NCBI GenBank assembly: GCA_016802295.1
Contig: JAESIW010000031.1
Span: forward strand, 122,251-186,250
Length of the DNA: 64,000 nucleotides
From: Brachionus rotundiformis
Lineage: Eukaryota; Rotifera; Eurotatoria; Ploima; Brachionidae
Reading direction: 5' to 3'
This document shows, in pieces, positions 34,594 to 47,606 of the stretch (within the stretch, counting starts at the first letter, position 1; each line of letters opens with the position of its first letter). The translations under genes and the position numbers were made by a program. The notes under the pieces were generated by a model that was not told the origin of the DNA, ran no database searches, and saw only the letters and a list, made by a program, of their open reading frames with translations.

Positions 34594-36224
34594 TTAAGCG
34601 CTGTATCCTAACAAGCGGTTTATATTCGGATAACTATTTCTTATGGGCAAGCACTTATCTCTATCAGTGTACAACGACTTGGTTTTCATGGCTATTTCTT
34701 TCTCTAAAATCATTCTGTCATCATTTAATTTATTAAGATTTTCCTCAGCCTGGTTCAATTGTCTTATTAATTGGTCCACAGATTGAGAAATTTCCAAAAC
34801 TTCGCCAACCAATCTTGAAAAAAAAAATTCTTAATTTAAAAATCCTTGTAAAATATTGATAGAAATTCTACTGGGTATGAGGAGGATCGCGGCACAATTC
34901 GATTCCTTGACGAACAGATCTATCATGAAGTCTTGTCTGGGCAACTTTCATCGGAGCTTCTTTGTCCTTAATTGCTTTCTTCAACTGGACAATGTTATTT
35001 TCTTGTCTGGAAATCTCGTCCAAAGTATTCTCCAATTGATTTTCCAATTTGGCTTTGGTGGCAGCCATTTCTTCAATGCGTTTGGCAAATGCGTTCTCCA
35101 CTCTATCAGCTTCTTCCTTCATATCTTTGGCCGCATCTTGGATTATTTGGTTAATCAGCTCTCTCATTTGAATTGAAGCCATGCGCTGGTTCTCCGCAGC
35201 CACTATGTTATCATGGGAGTTTTGGGCCCATGATTCCGGAGTTGATTGACTTAAAAATTACCAATTAAAAAATAAAAACTTTTTTTTTATTAAATTTTTT
35301 ATTAGAATACAATTCTTGGTATCTAGCAGCTCCTGGATAGTACATGATATCTACATCAGTATTTTTTCTTGATAGAGCTTTACTATCCGCTCTATCGGTC
35401 TCAAATTTATTGCTCCAGTCGTGTTCCAATATGTGCTTGGCATTTCGGTTAGCTCTTTTATATAATTTTTAAATTTGAATAAAAAATATTTTATTTTATT
35501 ATTTTTGCCAATACTTTATTTGGTTTTCAGCCTCTTCAATGGTCTTTCTGAGCAAATGCTGGACATTGTTTATCAAGTCGATTTCTTTTCTCAAATGAAT
35601 CTCAACTTCGTCCACCACTCGGTCAACTCCATATCTATGTAGCTCTCTGTTGTTCAAAGTTTCTGTGGCAATGTGCAACGGTGAGGTAGTCGCATCTAAG
35701 GCCCGTTGAGTGCGACGCTTTTGCTGGACAAGCAAATCTGTCTCCGCAGTAATGTCCTCTATTTCCCTCAGTAGCTCTTTTTTCCAAAAATTTACATCAT
35801 GTAAACGCTCTTGGAGTCGCTTGGTGGACAAAGCCTGAGTTCGGTTGGTAGTTTCCCTAGTTTCGTTTTCCACACGATTCGACTCCCATCTATTTTGCTC
35901 GGAAACATTTCTGTCCGCAAAAGCCTGGTAGTATTTGGCATAGTTGTTGTGATGCCATTCTTGTGGATTATATTTGTTGGCTCTAAAGCCAACATTGGAA
36001 ACACCGCGGTCCGGACCAGCATTGGTGGCCACATTTGGGTTAAATTCTATTTTAGTGTTGTCCTGGGCCTGGTATGAAGTGTAGCCTGGATAGTATCCCG
36101 GAAAATAGGCCTCATTCTCAGCTGATAATCCAATGTCAGTACCAGTGACTGTGTTGGTTTTTACAAATGGGGTTGGCGGGCCTGCAGCACGTTCTTTTGG
36201 TAAAAAAGCGGTACTTGTTGCCAT
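34594..36224 (-). CDS. TEKT4: Tektin-4-like ciliary microtubule inner protein
   Basis: Tektins are coiled-coil filaments inside ciliary doublet microtubules. Four exons: 36224 to about 35513, about 35450-35305, about 35250-34870, and 34812-34594. A Tyr/Pro-rich leader (AYFPGYYPGYTSYQ) precedes the rod. NYAKYYQAFADRNVSEQNR and TETLNNRELHRYG match TEKT4 closely, as does the stretch KDKEAPMKVAQTRL. The tektin signature, RPNVELCRD in most members, is RQGIELCRD here. The protein ends NSYPNINRLLGYSA, compared with a Leu-Ala-Gly-Tyr end in vertebrate TEKT4. Coiled-coil heptads cover most of the length. All exons are intact. Confidence 0.93.
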
Positions 36225-37360
36225 ATCAAGTGACTGTAGAGGGTTTAATAACCAAAATGAATAAATGCGCTTTTTTTTTATTTACTGATTATTGGTAAAA
36301 AAAAATTTTCTCGTCTTCAAGTTTAGTTATATATTTTTTTAATTTTACACAATACATTATTCGTGTTGCTAGGCTCCGAGAACTCCTTGTATAATATTAT
36401 TTTATATTTAAGTTTTTTTATTTTTTATATTTTTTAATAGTAATTTGTTAACAAAAGTAAATTATAAAGTTTATAAGAAGTACTCGGATTTGGCAGATTT
36501 TCAAAAGCATTTTGCTAAAATGTTTTCATTCATGTTACCAATTTAATTCTTACCAAATTTTTTTCTTAGCTACTAATTTTTAAAGAAAATTTAAATTTAA
36601 AATTAATCAAATAATCTAATCTAATAATTTGATGAATTAGAATACTAATCAAGTTAATGTGGTTGTGCCAGTCGCCATATCCACGCCTAAATGGTTTAAT
36701 GTTATAAATTAGATATGGGCAATAGCAAACAAATATTTAATAGTTTCATTTAGATACCTGTTGATAAAATATTTAATTTTTTTCAGATTTAAAAATTTTA
36801 AATTAATAAAAATGATAAAAATCTTATCAATCTTAAGATGATAGTTTCATTTCACAAGTGTTTCATATTATTAAGAGACCTTAGAAAATAAATTATTATA
36901 TTTTTTTGTTTGAAAAGTTGAACAAACTGAAGAATGATATTTAAATTCGATTTTCTTAAAATACATAATTATATCTTGTTAGAAAATTAATTATTTTGAA
37001 GTAATTTCATCTCTTAAGTTATTAAGCAACTAAAGAGTAAAATTATTTTTAAACAAAAATCAATTAAAAATAAAAATAAAAAAATCATAATTGAATGTTT
37101 ATAAATTGGTCTGTAAAAGTTTTTCATTTTTATTTAAAATGCAAAATTATGAAAATCAATCCTGGAATATTAAAAGCAAAAAATAAAAAACAGCATAATA
37201 TTATTTTTATTTTTGATAATAGGAATATTTTTCTATTTAAGTCTATCTCAGTTATTTGAAAATCTAAGCTCTTTACAAACAAATTCTTACCTGACAGATA
37301 TAAAATAATACTTAATGTCAGCATATAAAAATTTACTTTTAATTTAATTTAAATTAAAGT
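36225..37360. other. Divergent intergenic region between tektin and the first FLVCR gene
   Basis: About 1.1 kb of AT-rich DNA that should contain both promoters. No supported feature was found. Confidence 0.5.
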
Positions 37361-39368
37361 ATGTTAAGGGTAATTTATTTTAAGTTTTAGTTTTGATACA
37401 CTTTTTTCTAATTGACCTTTAAATAGCCTGGTGCAAGTCTTTTATCTCTTAAACCGGTTGGCAAATCGTCGCTTGATGTGCGAGCTGTGTCAAGCGAAGT
37501 ACTAAATGACAACAAACTGTATCTATTGGTAAACTCGAATAATGAGATCACAACCAACCAGTTAAAAACGCCTGAAATAGACCATGAGGCAAACAGTGAA
37601 TCGAAAATTCAAATTATCTATTCTACAGATAACTCAGTTGATACAGAGATAAAACTTTATGGAAGAAGATGGTTAATATTGTTTATATTTAGCTTTATTT
37701 CGCTTCTAAGCGCATTCAATTGGATCGAATATAATATTGTCCAAGATGTGGTCATTTTCTACTATAACAAAAGTCTACCAGATGATCAAGTAAAAAAAAT
37801 TGACGCCGTCAATTGGTTTTCCATGGTTTACATGCTGTGCTACATTCCATTGGTTTTTCCAGCCATGTTTCTATTGGAAAGAAAGGGTCTCAAATTGTCG
37901 TGCTCAATTGGAGCATTTCTGACGCTTTTAGGTTCTGTCATTAAATGTTTTGCAGTTGATCAAAGCTTGTTCTATCTGGCCATGACAGGACAAACTTTTT
38001 GTGCAATTGGTCAAGCATTTACGCTTGGAGTTCCGGCTAGACTGTCAGCTTTGTGGTTTGGCCCCAATGAAATTGGTCTGGCCACTTCGGTACAAATAAA
38101 TTTTTCTCTTAGATTAACTATTGTACTAATAACCAATTTAGATTGGGGTTTTTGGCAATCAATTGGGCACAGCTATTGGCTTTGTTATACCACCTCGTTT
38201 AGTTGACAAAAAAGATCCCATTTATGTTATAGAAAAGAATTTCTACTACATGTTCATAGCAGTATCTGTTCTATGCGGCATATTTTTTATCTTATCTTTT
38301 ATTTGTATGGCTTATTGATTTTTTTTTAATTTTGACTAAAAATTTTTAAAAAGTTATAAGTAATCAGCCTGCCAAAGCTCCTAGCAGAGCTCAGTTGGAA
38401 GTAAGAAAAGAAGCGGCATTAAGAAAAGACACTAATGATTATGACATTTTTAAACACTCACTTCTAAATTTGTTTAAAAATTTCAACTATATTTTGGTAT
38501 TGGTATCTTACGGTGTTAATACAGGTGTCTATTATTCAATCAGTACTCTGTTAAATCTAATTATATCGAACTATTATGAGGTAATTTAAATTTGTTTAAT
38601 TTTTTTGGCAATACAAAAAAGCTAAATTCAGAATGAAAATGAAAACATTGGTATAATTGGTTTGATTCTGGTAGCCTCGGGCCTGATCGGTGCCGTGGTA
38701 TGTGGCTTTGTGCTCGACAGAACTAAACAATTTAAGTAATTTATTAAATTAATGATAAAAATATTAATTTGACTAAGCCAAATGTTCAAAGATACACAAC
38801 ATTAGTGATTTATGGGAGCTCTTTTTTGGCCATGATCATATTTTCTCTAACACTTCAAGTTAACATTTGGATAATATTTTTAACAACTTTTCTTCTTGGG
38901 TAAACATTTTGAAACCAATTTATTTTTATAAAGCTTAATTAATTTTCTTTCGAAAGTTTTTTTATGACTGGCTATCTTCCAGTTGGTTTTGAGCTGGCCG
39001 CCGAGGTAACTTATCCGGTGCCAGAAGGAACATCATGTGGTCTTTTGAATTCTTCGGCTCAAGTAAGTCTTTCTGGACCAATTTCAAGACCAATTTATTT
39101 TATTTAATTAAAATTTAATAATCCAGATCTTTGGTATTTTATTCACTTACACTCAAGGCCGTATTATATTTTCATACGGTCCATTTTATGGTAATCTCTT
39201 TCTTATCATAATGCTTTTAATTGGAACCATTTTAACTGGTAATTTAAGATAAAATTTTTTAAATGATTGATTAAATATTTTATCAAAGCTTTGGTAAAAC
39301 AAAATTTTAAGCGGCAACAAGCAATCAACATGGCCTTAAAAGAAATCGAAGAACATGAACATTCTTAA
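37361..39368 (+). CDS. FLVCR-family (SLC49) major facilitator transporter, copy 1
   Basis: A twelve-helix MFS transporter; vertebrate FLVCR1 and FLVCR2 move choline, ethanolamine and/or heme. A cytoplasmic N-terminus leads to LYGRRWLILFIFS (helix 1), FNWIEYNIVQDVV, NWFSMVYMLCYIPLVFPAMF and ALWFGPNEIGLATS. Spliced at about 38094-38142, it continues IGVFGNQLGTAIGFVIPPRL, the FLVCR core motif. Later exons give NTGVYYSISTLLN, GFFMTGYLPVGFELAAEVTYP and EGTSCGLLNSSAQ. The end is the charged tail EIEEHEHS. The start is inferred as a 9-nt first exon (ATG TTA AGG) spliced to 37427; the long frame downstream has no other early ATG. Seven or more small exons. Orthology with FLVCR1 or FLVCR2 cannot be decided. 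Confidence 0.88.
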
Positions 39369-39555
39369 ATTGGTCTTTTTTTAAAAAATAAAATAAATTT
39401 TAATCAAAATGATCTTTTTTTTTTGATTTTATTAATTAAATTAAAATTTAATTAGATAAAAAAGAATTTTAATTTAATTTTCATTAGTTCAAATAAAGCC
39501 TAAAATAAAATTAATTAAAATAAAGAGAACGAAAAATTTATCTGTGCTGAAAAAA

Positions 39556-41711
39556 ATGACCACTAATGGGATATCTGGTTATTTTGACGTAGACGTTAAA
39601 TCAGAATTCGACTCTAATGAAAGACCTAAAAAACTGGACAGCAAAAATGATCTGGACACACCAGAAAAGCCTTTTTTATACACTCGACGTTGGATTATTC
39701 TATTTATGTTTTTTTTTATATCTATTCTAAACTCACTTCACTTGAACCTTTATTCAGAAATTCCAAATGTAATGGTCAGTGTATACAATCCTGGAGACTT
39801 GAATGACAAGTCGTCCCAGTACAACATGGTAAATTGGCTCTCAATAGTCCATTTAGTCAGCAATATAGTCTTCGCTATTCCAGCAATTTTGCTGAACGAT
39901 TGTCTCGGACTTCGATGCTGTTGTCTAGTTGGTTCTTGCCTAAGTTGCATCGGATCTTGGATAAAATACTCGTCAATAAAGCATACCATCTATGAATTAG
40001 TGCTCTTTGGTCAAATAGTTTGTGCTGTATCACAAACAATTATAAGTATTTGTCTAATTAGAATAGCGGCCAATTGGTTTGCAAGACAAGAGGTGGCCAC
40101 AGCAATAAGTGTATTCTTTAGGCAAAAAAATTGAACAACTAATCTTTAGGCTTTTTTAGATAGGAGTTTTGAGTTCCAAAATTGGTCACTTGGTGTCTTT
40201 TATGATGGTTCCATATTTTATTTCAAAATATAATTCATATGAAATAAATATCTATTATTTTGATGTCATCTATTTGAGCATTTCAGCTTTAATATCACTG
40301 CTGTCAATACTGTCCCTTGTTTGTAAGTCCAAGTTTTTACTTAATTAAATGAAAATAATCATTTGGTTAAAGTGGTAAAAGAGTATCCTGATAAATGTCC
40401 AAGCTTAGCTCAAATAGAGATAAGAAAAAATCAAAACACGCAATTAACTATCAATTATAGGGAAAAATTTACTAAGTCATGGATGTCAATGTCCAAAGTA
40501 TGGTCAAAACAGAGCTATGTATTTCTAGCTGTATCGCACGCTCTCCTCATTGGAACTTTATGTTCAGTTTCTTTTTTACTCAATCAAATTTTATATGAAA
40601 AATACTCTCAGGTAATTTTATATAACAAAAAAGAGTATAAATTTATCTTATTTATCTAATTTTTTTAGGAAAGTAGTTCAAAAATCGCCATCATTCAATT
40701 GTTTTTAATTATATCAAGTATTTTGGGCATTTTTTCGTCAGGTTTATTGATCGATTATACAAAGTCTTTTAAGTAAAAATTAGCAAAAAAAAGTTATAAA
40801 AAAGATAACTTAATTTGTTATAACAGAATTTTAGTCGTAATCAGTTATGCAATCACTTTTATGTCTCTAGTGGTATTTACAACGACTCTTAATTTTGATA
40901 TTTGGTTTCCATTTTGTGCCACTTCGTTCCTAGGGTAAAAATTTATTTATTATTTTATCAGCTCTATATTAAATAAGAATTAGATAAGCATTTTCAACAA
41001 GTCTAAAAAATTAAATTAGATAAGTTCAACTTTTATAAAAAAAAATTCCAAGGTGAAAAGATTTTTTAAATAAACTTTTACGCAAAATTCTCTTTATTTT
41101 TTTTGGATCAAGCACTTCCATAAGTAATTGGTACAAAAAAATACTCAAAATTCTTTTCCCAAAGAAAGGTATTTTTTTAAGTATCTATCTTCTAAACACA
41201 ATTAATCAAACTAATAAAAAGTCAAAATATTTTTAAAAATTTATTTCTATTTTAATTTATTTATTTTTCAATTAAGTTTTTTTTCTGGCTTTTACCTTCC
41301 AGCCAGCTACGAGTATGCAAGTGAAAGAACTTATCCAGCATCCGAAGGAACATCATGTGGATTCTTGATACTAATCTCATCTGTAAACATATTGAAATCA
41401 ATTTTCTAAATTAATTAATTTAATGATAAATTTGGTTCAGATATCAGGAATAGCAATCACTTATTCATACGCATTTTTAATTCTGAACTTTGGAGTCTTT
41501 TATGGAAATTGTTTGCTATGTTTATTGCTTCTAATCGGCTTTATATTGACAAGTAATTATGATATTAATAATTTAAAAATGTGTTTTAAATTTAAACTAC
41601 ATAGGCTTAATAACAACTGAATACAAAAGAGAAAGAGTTTATTTAGAAAAGCGATCAAATTACGAAACAGACAACAGGCTAAAAATATCAACCAAAGCGC
41701 CTAGAAATTAA
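39556..41711 (+). CDS. FLVCR-family (SLC49) transporter, copy 2 (diverged tandem paralogue)
   Basis: A second FLVCR-like MFS protein starting 187 bp after copy 1, same strand and similar exon layout. It starts at the ATG of MTTNGISGYF; the frame upstream lacks an ATG. Matching regions are YTRRWIILFMFF, NWLSIVHLVSNIVFAIP, GSWIKYSS, NWFARQEVATAIS (with a splice at the same place as copy 1), FYLPASYEYASERTYPASEGTSCGF and an end of STKAPRN. It diverges at the core: where copy 1 has VFGNQLG, copy 2 has VLSSKIG. WFGP becomes WFAR, and helix 2 loses the WIEY motif. All exons are open, so it is probably expressed but with changed transport. The tandem origin is inferred from position and intron agreement. 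Confidence 0.82.
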
Positions 41712-44028
41712 AATTCTTTTCTTTATTTTTATACTTTTGAATAAAAATATTAACTGTTCTTATATAAACGATCTAGTTTAAATTTTATCTATTTTAAAAT
41801 GTGAATAATTTAAGTAAGACTTATCTACCTAAACAATCATGAAATGTATTTCGCAAATTCATAATGAAAAGTTTATAAAACAAAACGAAAAAAGCAAAGA
41901 AAATTTTATTTTAGCATAAAAAATTTTATTTTTTAACTCTAAGAATTACGAATTATTTTTTTTAATACATAAGCACTATTCATAGACATTTTTTAATTTT
42001 CTCAACTAAAAAAAAAATATAGTTTTTGGTTCTGATTAATAAACATTTTTTAAATTAAACTATTAAATGATTTATTGGACAATTTTAAGATTATATTGAA
42101 GATAGATTGTCATTTTTATTTATAAAAAAAATCAATTTCTAATCAAAAGTTTTTATTCTAAAGTTTTAAATTAACATTCAATTCAAATTACTATAGAAAA
42201 AAGGTGCTTTTTTTATTAGGCTCTTTTAGAAATTATGAGATTTTATTTAAATTTTAAAAACGCTATCAAATTTTCAAAAGCCTATTTTATGTTTTATCTG
42301 ATTCAGATATTTTATATTCATATTTTAATAGTCTAAACTCATCAAGAATAAAATTTTCAAAAATAAACAACCCATTAAAGAGATTATGTTTTGTCGGCTA
42401 AAATGTCAAATTTTTATTTTAAATTATTATTATTGTAAAAAATCAATAAGAATTTAGGTATTATTTATTAGCTAATCTTGAATGACAATATATGGCCTTG
42501 TCAAGATCAACCAGTCTGGCAAAATATAAGTTTAAATGGGCTAAAGAGTATAAGCAATCTATTATATCATCAGATACTACTTTCTACCTTCAATAAGAAA
42601 GCTCTTTGGTAAAATTAGACTTGGATGAGAAGAAATATTAAATTAAATTATAATTTCAAACAAAAATCAATACTCGATTTTTATCTGCTTGTCAATATTT
42701 CTATCTTTTCAAAGTCTCTGAGCCTTGAAAAATTTTATGTAAGCCTTATATGAAATAAAATTATTGTATAGAAAAAATATCGAATTTTTATAAATTTTTA
42801 ATTATAAAAATCTCTATGGATTAGAATAACTGATTCATTTTCCATGAAACCAAATCGTTCTTTTCCTAATTTTTCGTGCTATTTAACAGTAATACTGAAA
42901 TCCCGAAGAGATTTTCTTTATTCTGATATAATATTATATACATTACATAAAAATCGATATTTTTTCTCAAGGCCGATTATAAATCTTTGACTCAATTTGA
43001 ACAAAATAGATTAAATGCAGTTAAATTTTAATTAAGAAAAGAATATTTATTAAATAATTTTTATTCAGAGCTAAAAAAGCTAAGATTAATTCCGGTCCTT
43101 GAATCTTTTTTCCCCATGGAAATAATTAAGACTTTCAAGTGGTACAATTGAAGGCGCTTACAGCCATCGCTCTAGGAGACCTTATTCACACGAATAGTCA
43201 AATCTAATTAGAAAATTTAAGTGTTCGAATAAAGAGAAGCCAATTATGCCAAGCAAGTTTGCCATGTTGTGCCAGACCCACCTTTAAATTATGCTCATTT
43301 ATGTTCAGCCAGAGCGTCTGGATGGCAAACTGATTCCAAAGGTCTTTGAGTATAGTCATATTCACATTTGTTCCAGTCCGAGAACTATTTAGGCTCTATT
43401 TTTACCAAAACACCCATTTATATCTATCTCTAAATGTTTTAAATTATGAAAATTTATTAATTTAAAATGTAAGCTTTTTTTTTTATTTTCTATTTTCCAA
43501 AAAAAAATATCTCTATGTAAAAAAAATAAAGAGAAATTTTTCGCTTATTGCTGAAATTTTCATAATTTATAATCGGCTCTGTTCCCAATTGGCAAAGTCG
43601 AACAACAGTTGCATCATAATTTACGTGCAAATGCTTATTTTGAAGCTATCAAAAATAATTTTTCTTTTCAGTCGAAAAAACACCCTCTTGTTCTTCTAAA
43701 ATACATATCTATGCATATTATTATTTAAACCTTAACTATTTGGTTAAGTTAGAGTGCAAGAGCATAATTTTTTTTTACCATTTTTGTTTAAAATTTGCTT
43801 TTATTTTTAGATAAAACAAAAAAAACACAGCGACTTTAATTTTGATTCAATTTTTAAATGTGGTGCTTGTTTTTTTGTTGAAAAGCTGTGCAAGAAAATG
43901 AGTAATCAATAGCTTTGTATTGTCACAATGGTTAAACTTAAAGAACAAACTATAGTCCCGACTTTACAATAAGACTGTTGAAAAAAAAAACTAGTTTCTT
44001 TTTATTATATTTTATTTATTATAAAATA
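41712..44028. other. Long intergenic region upstream of the bHLH-PAS gene
   Basis: 2.3 kb without coding potential. Most is AT-rich. A GC-richer island at about 43080-43420 carries the imperfect hairpin listed separately. A promoter or 5' non-coding exon of the bHLH-PAS gene may lie in the island or just before 44029; nothing in the sequence proves it. Confidence 0.5.
43256..43331. ncRNA. Candidate structured RNA hairpin
   Basis: AGTTTGCCAT (43256-43265) pairs with ATGGCAAACT (43322-43331), and CCAGAC (43272-43277) pairs with GTCTGG (43316-43321). The 3' arm is thus 16 contiguous paired bases; the 5' arm has a 6-nt bulge (GTTGTG). The loop is 38 nt. Either strand could be transcribed. No known RNA family was recognised; a microRNA precursor would normally lack so large a bulge and loop. 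Confidence 0.25.
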
Positions 44029-47000
44029 ATGGAAAACAATATTGGAGGTTTTAAGCAAGACATGAACTTGGAGGATTCAAGAGTCGATTTAAATAGGCTT
44101 TTGAGTGCGAGCGTCCAAAATGACCAGGACGCGATCGGTTCGTCAAGTCCACAATTTCAAATAGCCAACAATTCGGAGAAAAAGTAGACCTTTTTTCCAT
44201 CTAAATTATTAATAAATAATATCTATTAGAAAAAAATTTCTTTTTTATTTTTTCTAATTTGTTTTTTATTTGGCAAATAAAGGGCGACCCACAGTGAAAT
44301 AGAAAAGCGTCGTCGGCAAAAGATGAACAAGCACTTGAACGAGCTGGTCTTTCATTTGCCAATGACCATGATCAAGAACAAAAAACCTGACAAAATAACC
44401 ATACTGAAAATGGCCGTACAGCACATGAAAAACCTGAAAGCATCTTCATCCATTCTTAGCGACTCTTTTTTGTGCCAAAATTACATAACTCCGTTCGAGC
44501 TCCAGTCCCTGGTTCTCAAAGAGAGCAATGAATTTTTGCTCGTGATCAAATGTGACTCAAGCAAAATTTTGTACGCGTCTGAATCTTGCTCAAACTGCAT
44601 CGGCTTCCAGTCCGTAAGTGGCCACTTTAAATGAGCATTTATTGATTAAATAAACTTAAAGATTAGGGATAAAAAAAGTTTTTTTCTACTTTAAAAGCAT
44701 TTTAAAAGTCGACATGACATTGTGTGAAAATTTTGTATGGTTAATATAAAGTGTGGCAAACTAAAAGCAAACCATTTAAAAATGGTTTAATGATATCTAT
44801 TTCATAAGATAAATAAATTTTAAGTTAGTGTATTTATGGCTTGTGCAAAGGGTCAAGAGAAAAATTCTATCATTTATTGTATTATAACATATTTAAATAT
44901 ACTTATTAAAAAATAAATTTTTAAAGTTTATGCTCTTTGCCATAAATTCAACCATGTGCATCATAGATTTTTCTACAAGCAAGCATTTTAAGTTTAAATT
45001 GGCAAAGTTGTGTGCAAGAACATGACTTGTCGTAAGATTTAAATTCTGGAAATCTTAAATTGTACCAAAAATTAAATTTTAAAAATATAATCATTTTTTT
45101 TCTATATCAAAAAATAAGAATGACTCATTGATCATTTCCATAAAAACGTCACTCGTAGCAAAAGACAATAAATGACAGAATAATTTTTTTTCTTGATAAA
45201 AATTTAATTAGTTTAGATTTAAATAATTTTAATTTTAAAAATCAATAAAGAAATATCTTTAATTACTTTCTACATTATCTACTCACTGCCATTTACTAAA
45301 ATTATTATTTATATGAATTAAATTAGATCTATTTTCCTTAAGAATGAACTCGTTGACAAGGTGTTTTTTGAAATAGTGCATCCGTCCGACAGCAAACAAG
45401 TAAAAGACCATTTGACTTACTATGACCAAAATAATGGTAAAATTTCAACTCATCTTTGCTAAAGCTTGTATAATTATTTTAATAAACAGCTATGGGTGGT
45501 TTGAGCACTTTTATGCTAAATAAAAGCAAAACATATACAACTGGTGACCGGCGATCATTCGTGTGCAGAATCAGAACTGGTCAAGCAAATGAAAAGAGAC
45601 AATCATCTATTCAAGATCACGTATATACTAATTTGGAGTCGAAGAAACACGGTAAAATTAATACTTTATGGTATACAAAAGATATCTTTATTTATATTAT
45701 TTTTTTAATTTTTTTTAAGAGTACAAAACAGTTCAATTTGTTGGCTATCTGAGGTCCGATTTAAGTTCTAATCTGAAATTCGGAGTTGAAGCCAGTCGAG
45801 AGTCTGTGTCAAATTCAAGTGATTCAACCAATTTTGTGGCACCCATTAGTCCTGCCAAGTTAAACACGTTCAAAAATTTTCATTCCATCACTTTGCTCAA
45901 CGAGTCTAGCAGCAAGGAGACGCAATCAAGCAATCAGACCAATGATCCAATATCACCAAACCAAAATAGCTCATCAATCAATGCCCAGGCTAGTAGCAAC
46001 AATGTACTCGAATACTATTTGATTGTATATGGTCAAATATCTCCTAAAACTGACGATTTGTCCAAATGTAAATACGTATCGAGACACGACTCGGATGGAA
46101 AATTTATTTACCTTGAGCCTGGGTATGCCATTTCTAATTTTAACAGATTTTTATGTTCTTTCTTTCATAATATTAAAAAAAATCTAATTAAATCTTTTTT
46201 TTTTTGACTAACTTGATAAAATAAATTGATAATTAAGCTAAGATTAGAGAATTATTATAAACAATAATGAATTGTAAATTGTTTAATTTAATATGTAAGT
46301 TTTAAGATAATATTTTAATTTATGATACGAAATATAAATTACGAAATTGTAAAAAAAAAAGTAAATATTAACAGCTAAATGTATTTAGAAACCATTAAAA
46401 ATAATTAAAAATTTTCTCACATAAAAATAAGAAAATTAACTTAAATAAAACAACAATAAATACTAATAATAAAAGTACATTGATAATTTGTTCATTTAAT
46501 TTTAAATTGTGTTTATTTTTTAAAATTATTAAAATGTAAAACATATTTTTGTTAATACAATTTTATATGCTAAATAGAATGATGAAAAAAATGTTTAATT
46601 TTCTGTTCTTGGTTACATGGTTCCATGTTCTTGCACATGGACCAGCATTGTCTAAATTTTGAATTTTATCTTTTACATAAGGGCGCACAGCTTAATTGGT
46701 TACCTGCCGCATCAGCTCATGTCCGAATCCCTGTTTAATCATGTACATACAGATGATGTAAATTTGTTAAAAAAAGCATTTCAAGAAATTACCATAAATA
46801 ATACAAAAAATAAAATTCGAACCCATGAGTACAAATTTCGACTGGAGAACAACTCTTATATAACAATACAAAGTGTGCTATACGCATTACAGAATCCGTT
46901 CAGTGGTCAGCTGGAATATATAGTTGCTCAAAACACCCTGTGTCCCACACCGGTTAATTACTTACATAAAAACTCTTTAATACAGCCCAATCAGCAAATG

Positions 47001-47606
47001 TACCAGAAGAAGTCGCCATACATGGCTCATAACAGTATACCGAGCCAACTGATTAACTCACAGAGTATCTCAATGCCAATGACGCCCTCGCCAGAAGAGT
47101 CCATGTTCAACAACGAGACCAATTACAACTCCGAAAAGCTCATTGACCCGAACTCGATCATCAACTTCAACGAGTATCCCAATACGAGCAAAAATTTGGC
47201 AAATTACTCAATTCAATCGGCAAATATAAGCCAAAAAAACATGAACCTATCAGGCTACAACTCAAACCGAAACCTGCAGCAATTTGGTCCCTCTCAGCCC
47301 AGAACAATGTACCAAAATCAAATGCATACTCAAAAGTCTCAAGTTAATTATCCAATTTTCAGTCAGACTCGGCAAGCAAATCGGCCAAGTGTCGAGTCAA
47401 AAGTTAACCTTTACCAAATGGTTAATTCTAGCTCGTTCACAAACAGCTTTATTAACTCAGAGTCCAACTTTGAACTTGGCAATCAAATGTTCAATCAACA
47501 ACAAAAGCAAGTTGCCAACACAGATCAAAATGAGGACAGTAACAATTGGATGATGCAACTGTTCCAAAATGAGCCAAGCTCAAATCAAGAGTCAAAAAAT
47601 TCATGA
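44029..47606 (+). CDS. Class II bHLH-PAS transcription factor (ARNT/BMAL type)
   Basis: Partner subunit of bHLH-PAS heterodimers (clock, hypoxia or xenobiotic response). The basic helix-loop-helix reads HSEIEKRRRQKMNKHLNEL and KPDKITILKMAVQHMK. PAS-A includes FLLVIKCDSSKILYASES and RRSFVCRIR. PAS-B begins YVSRHDSDGKFIYLEPG, continues HSLIGYLPHQLM and ends FSGQLEYIVAQNT. A Ser/Asn/Gln-rich tail of about 200 residues follows. Exons end or begin at 44613, 45343, 45490, 46132 and 46682. The 729-nt and 549-nt introns are ten times larger than others in the window. KPDKITIL favours ARNT; YVSRHDSDGKF and GYLPHQL favour BMAL. The BMAL C-terminal transactivation end is not recognisable. The long PAS-A/B linker is poorly conserved. 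Confidence 0.85.
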
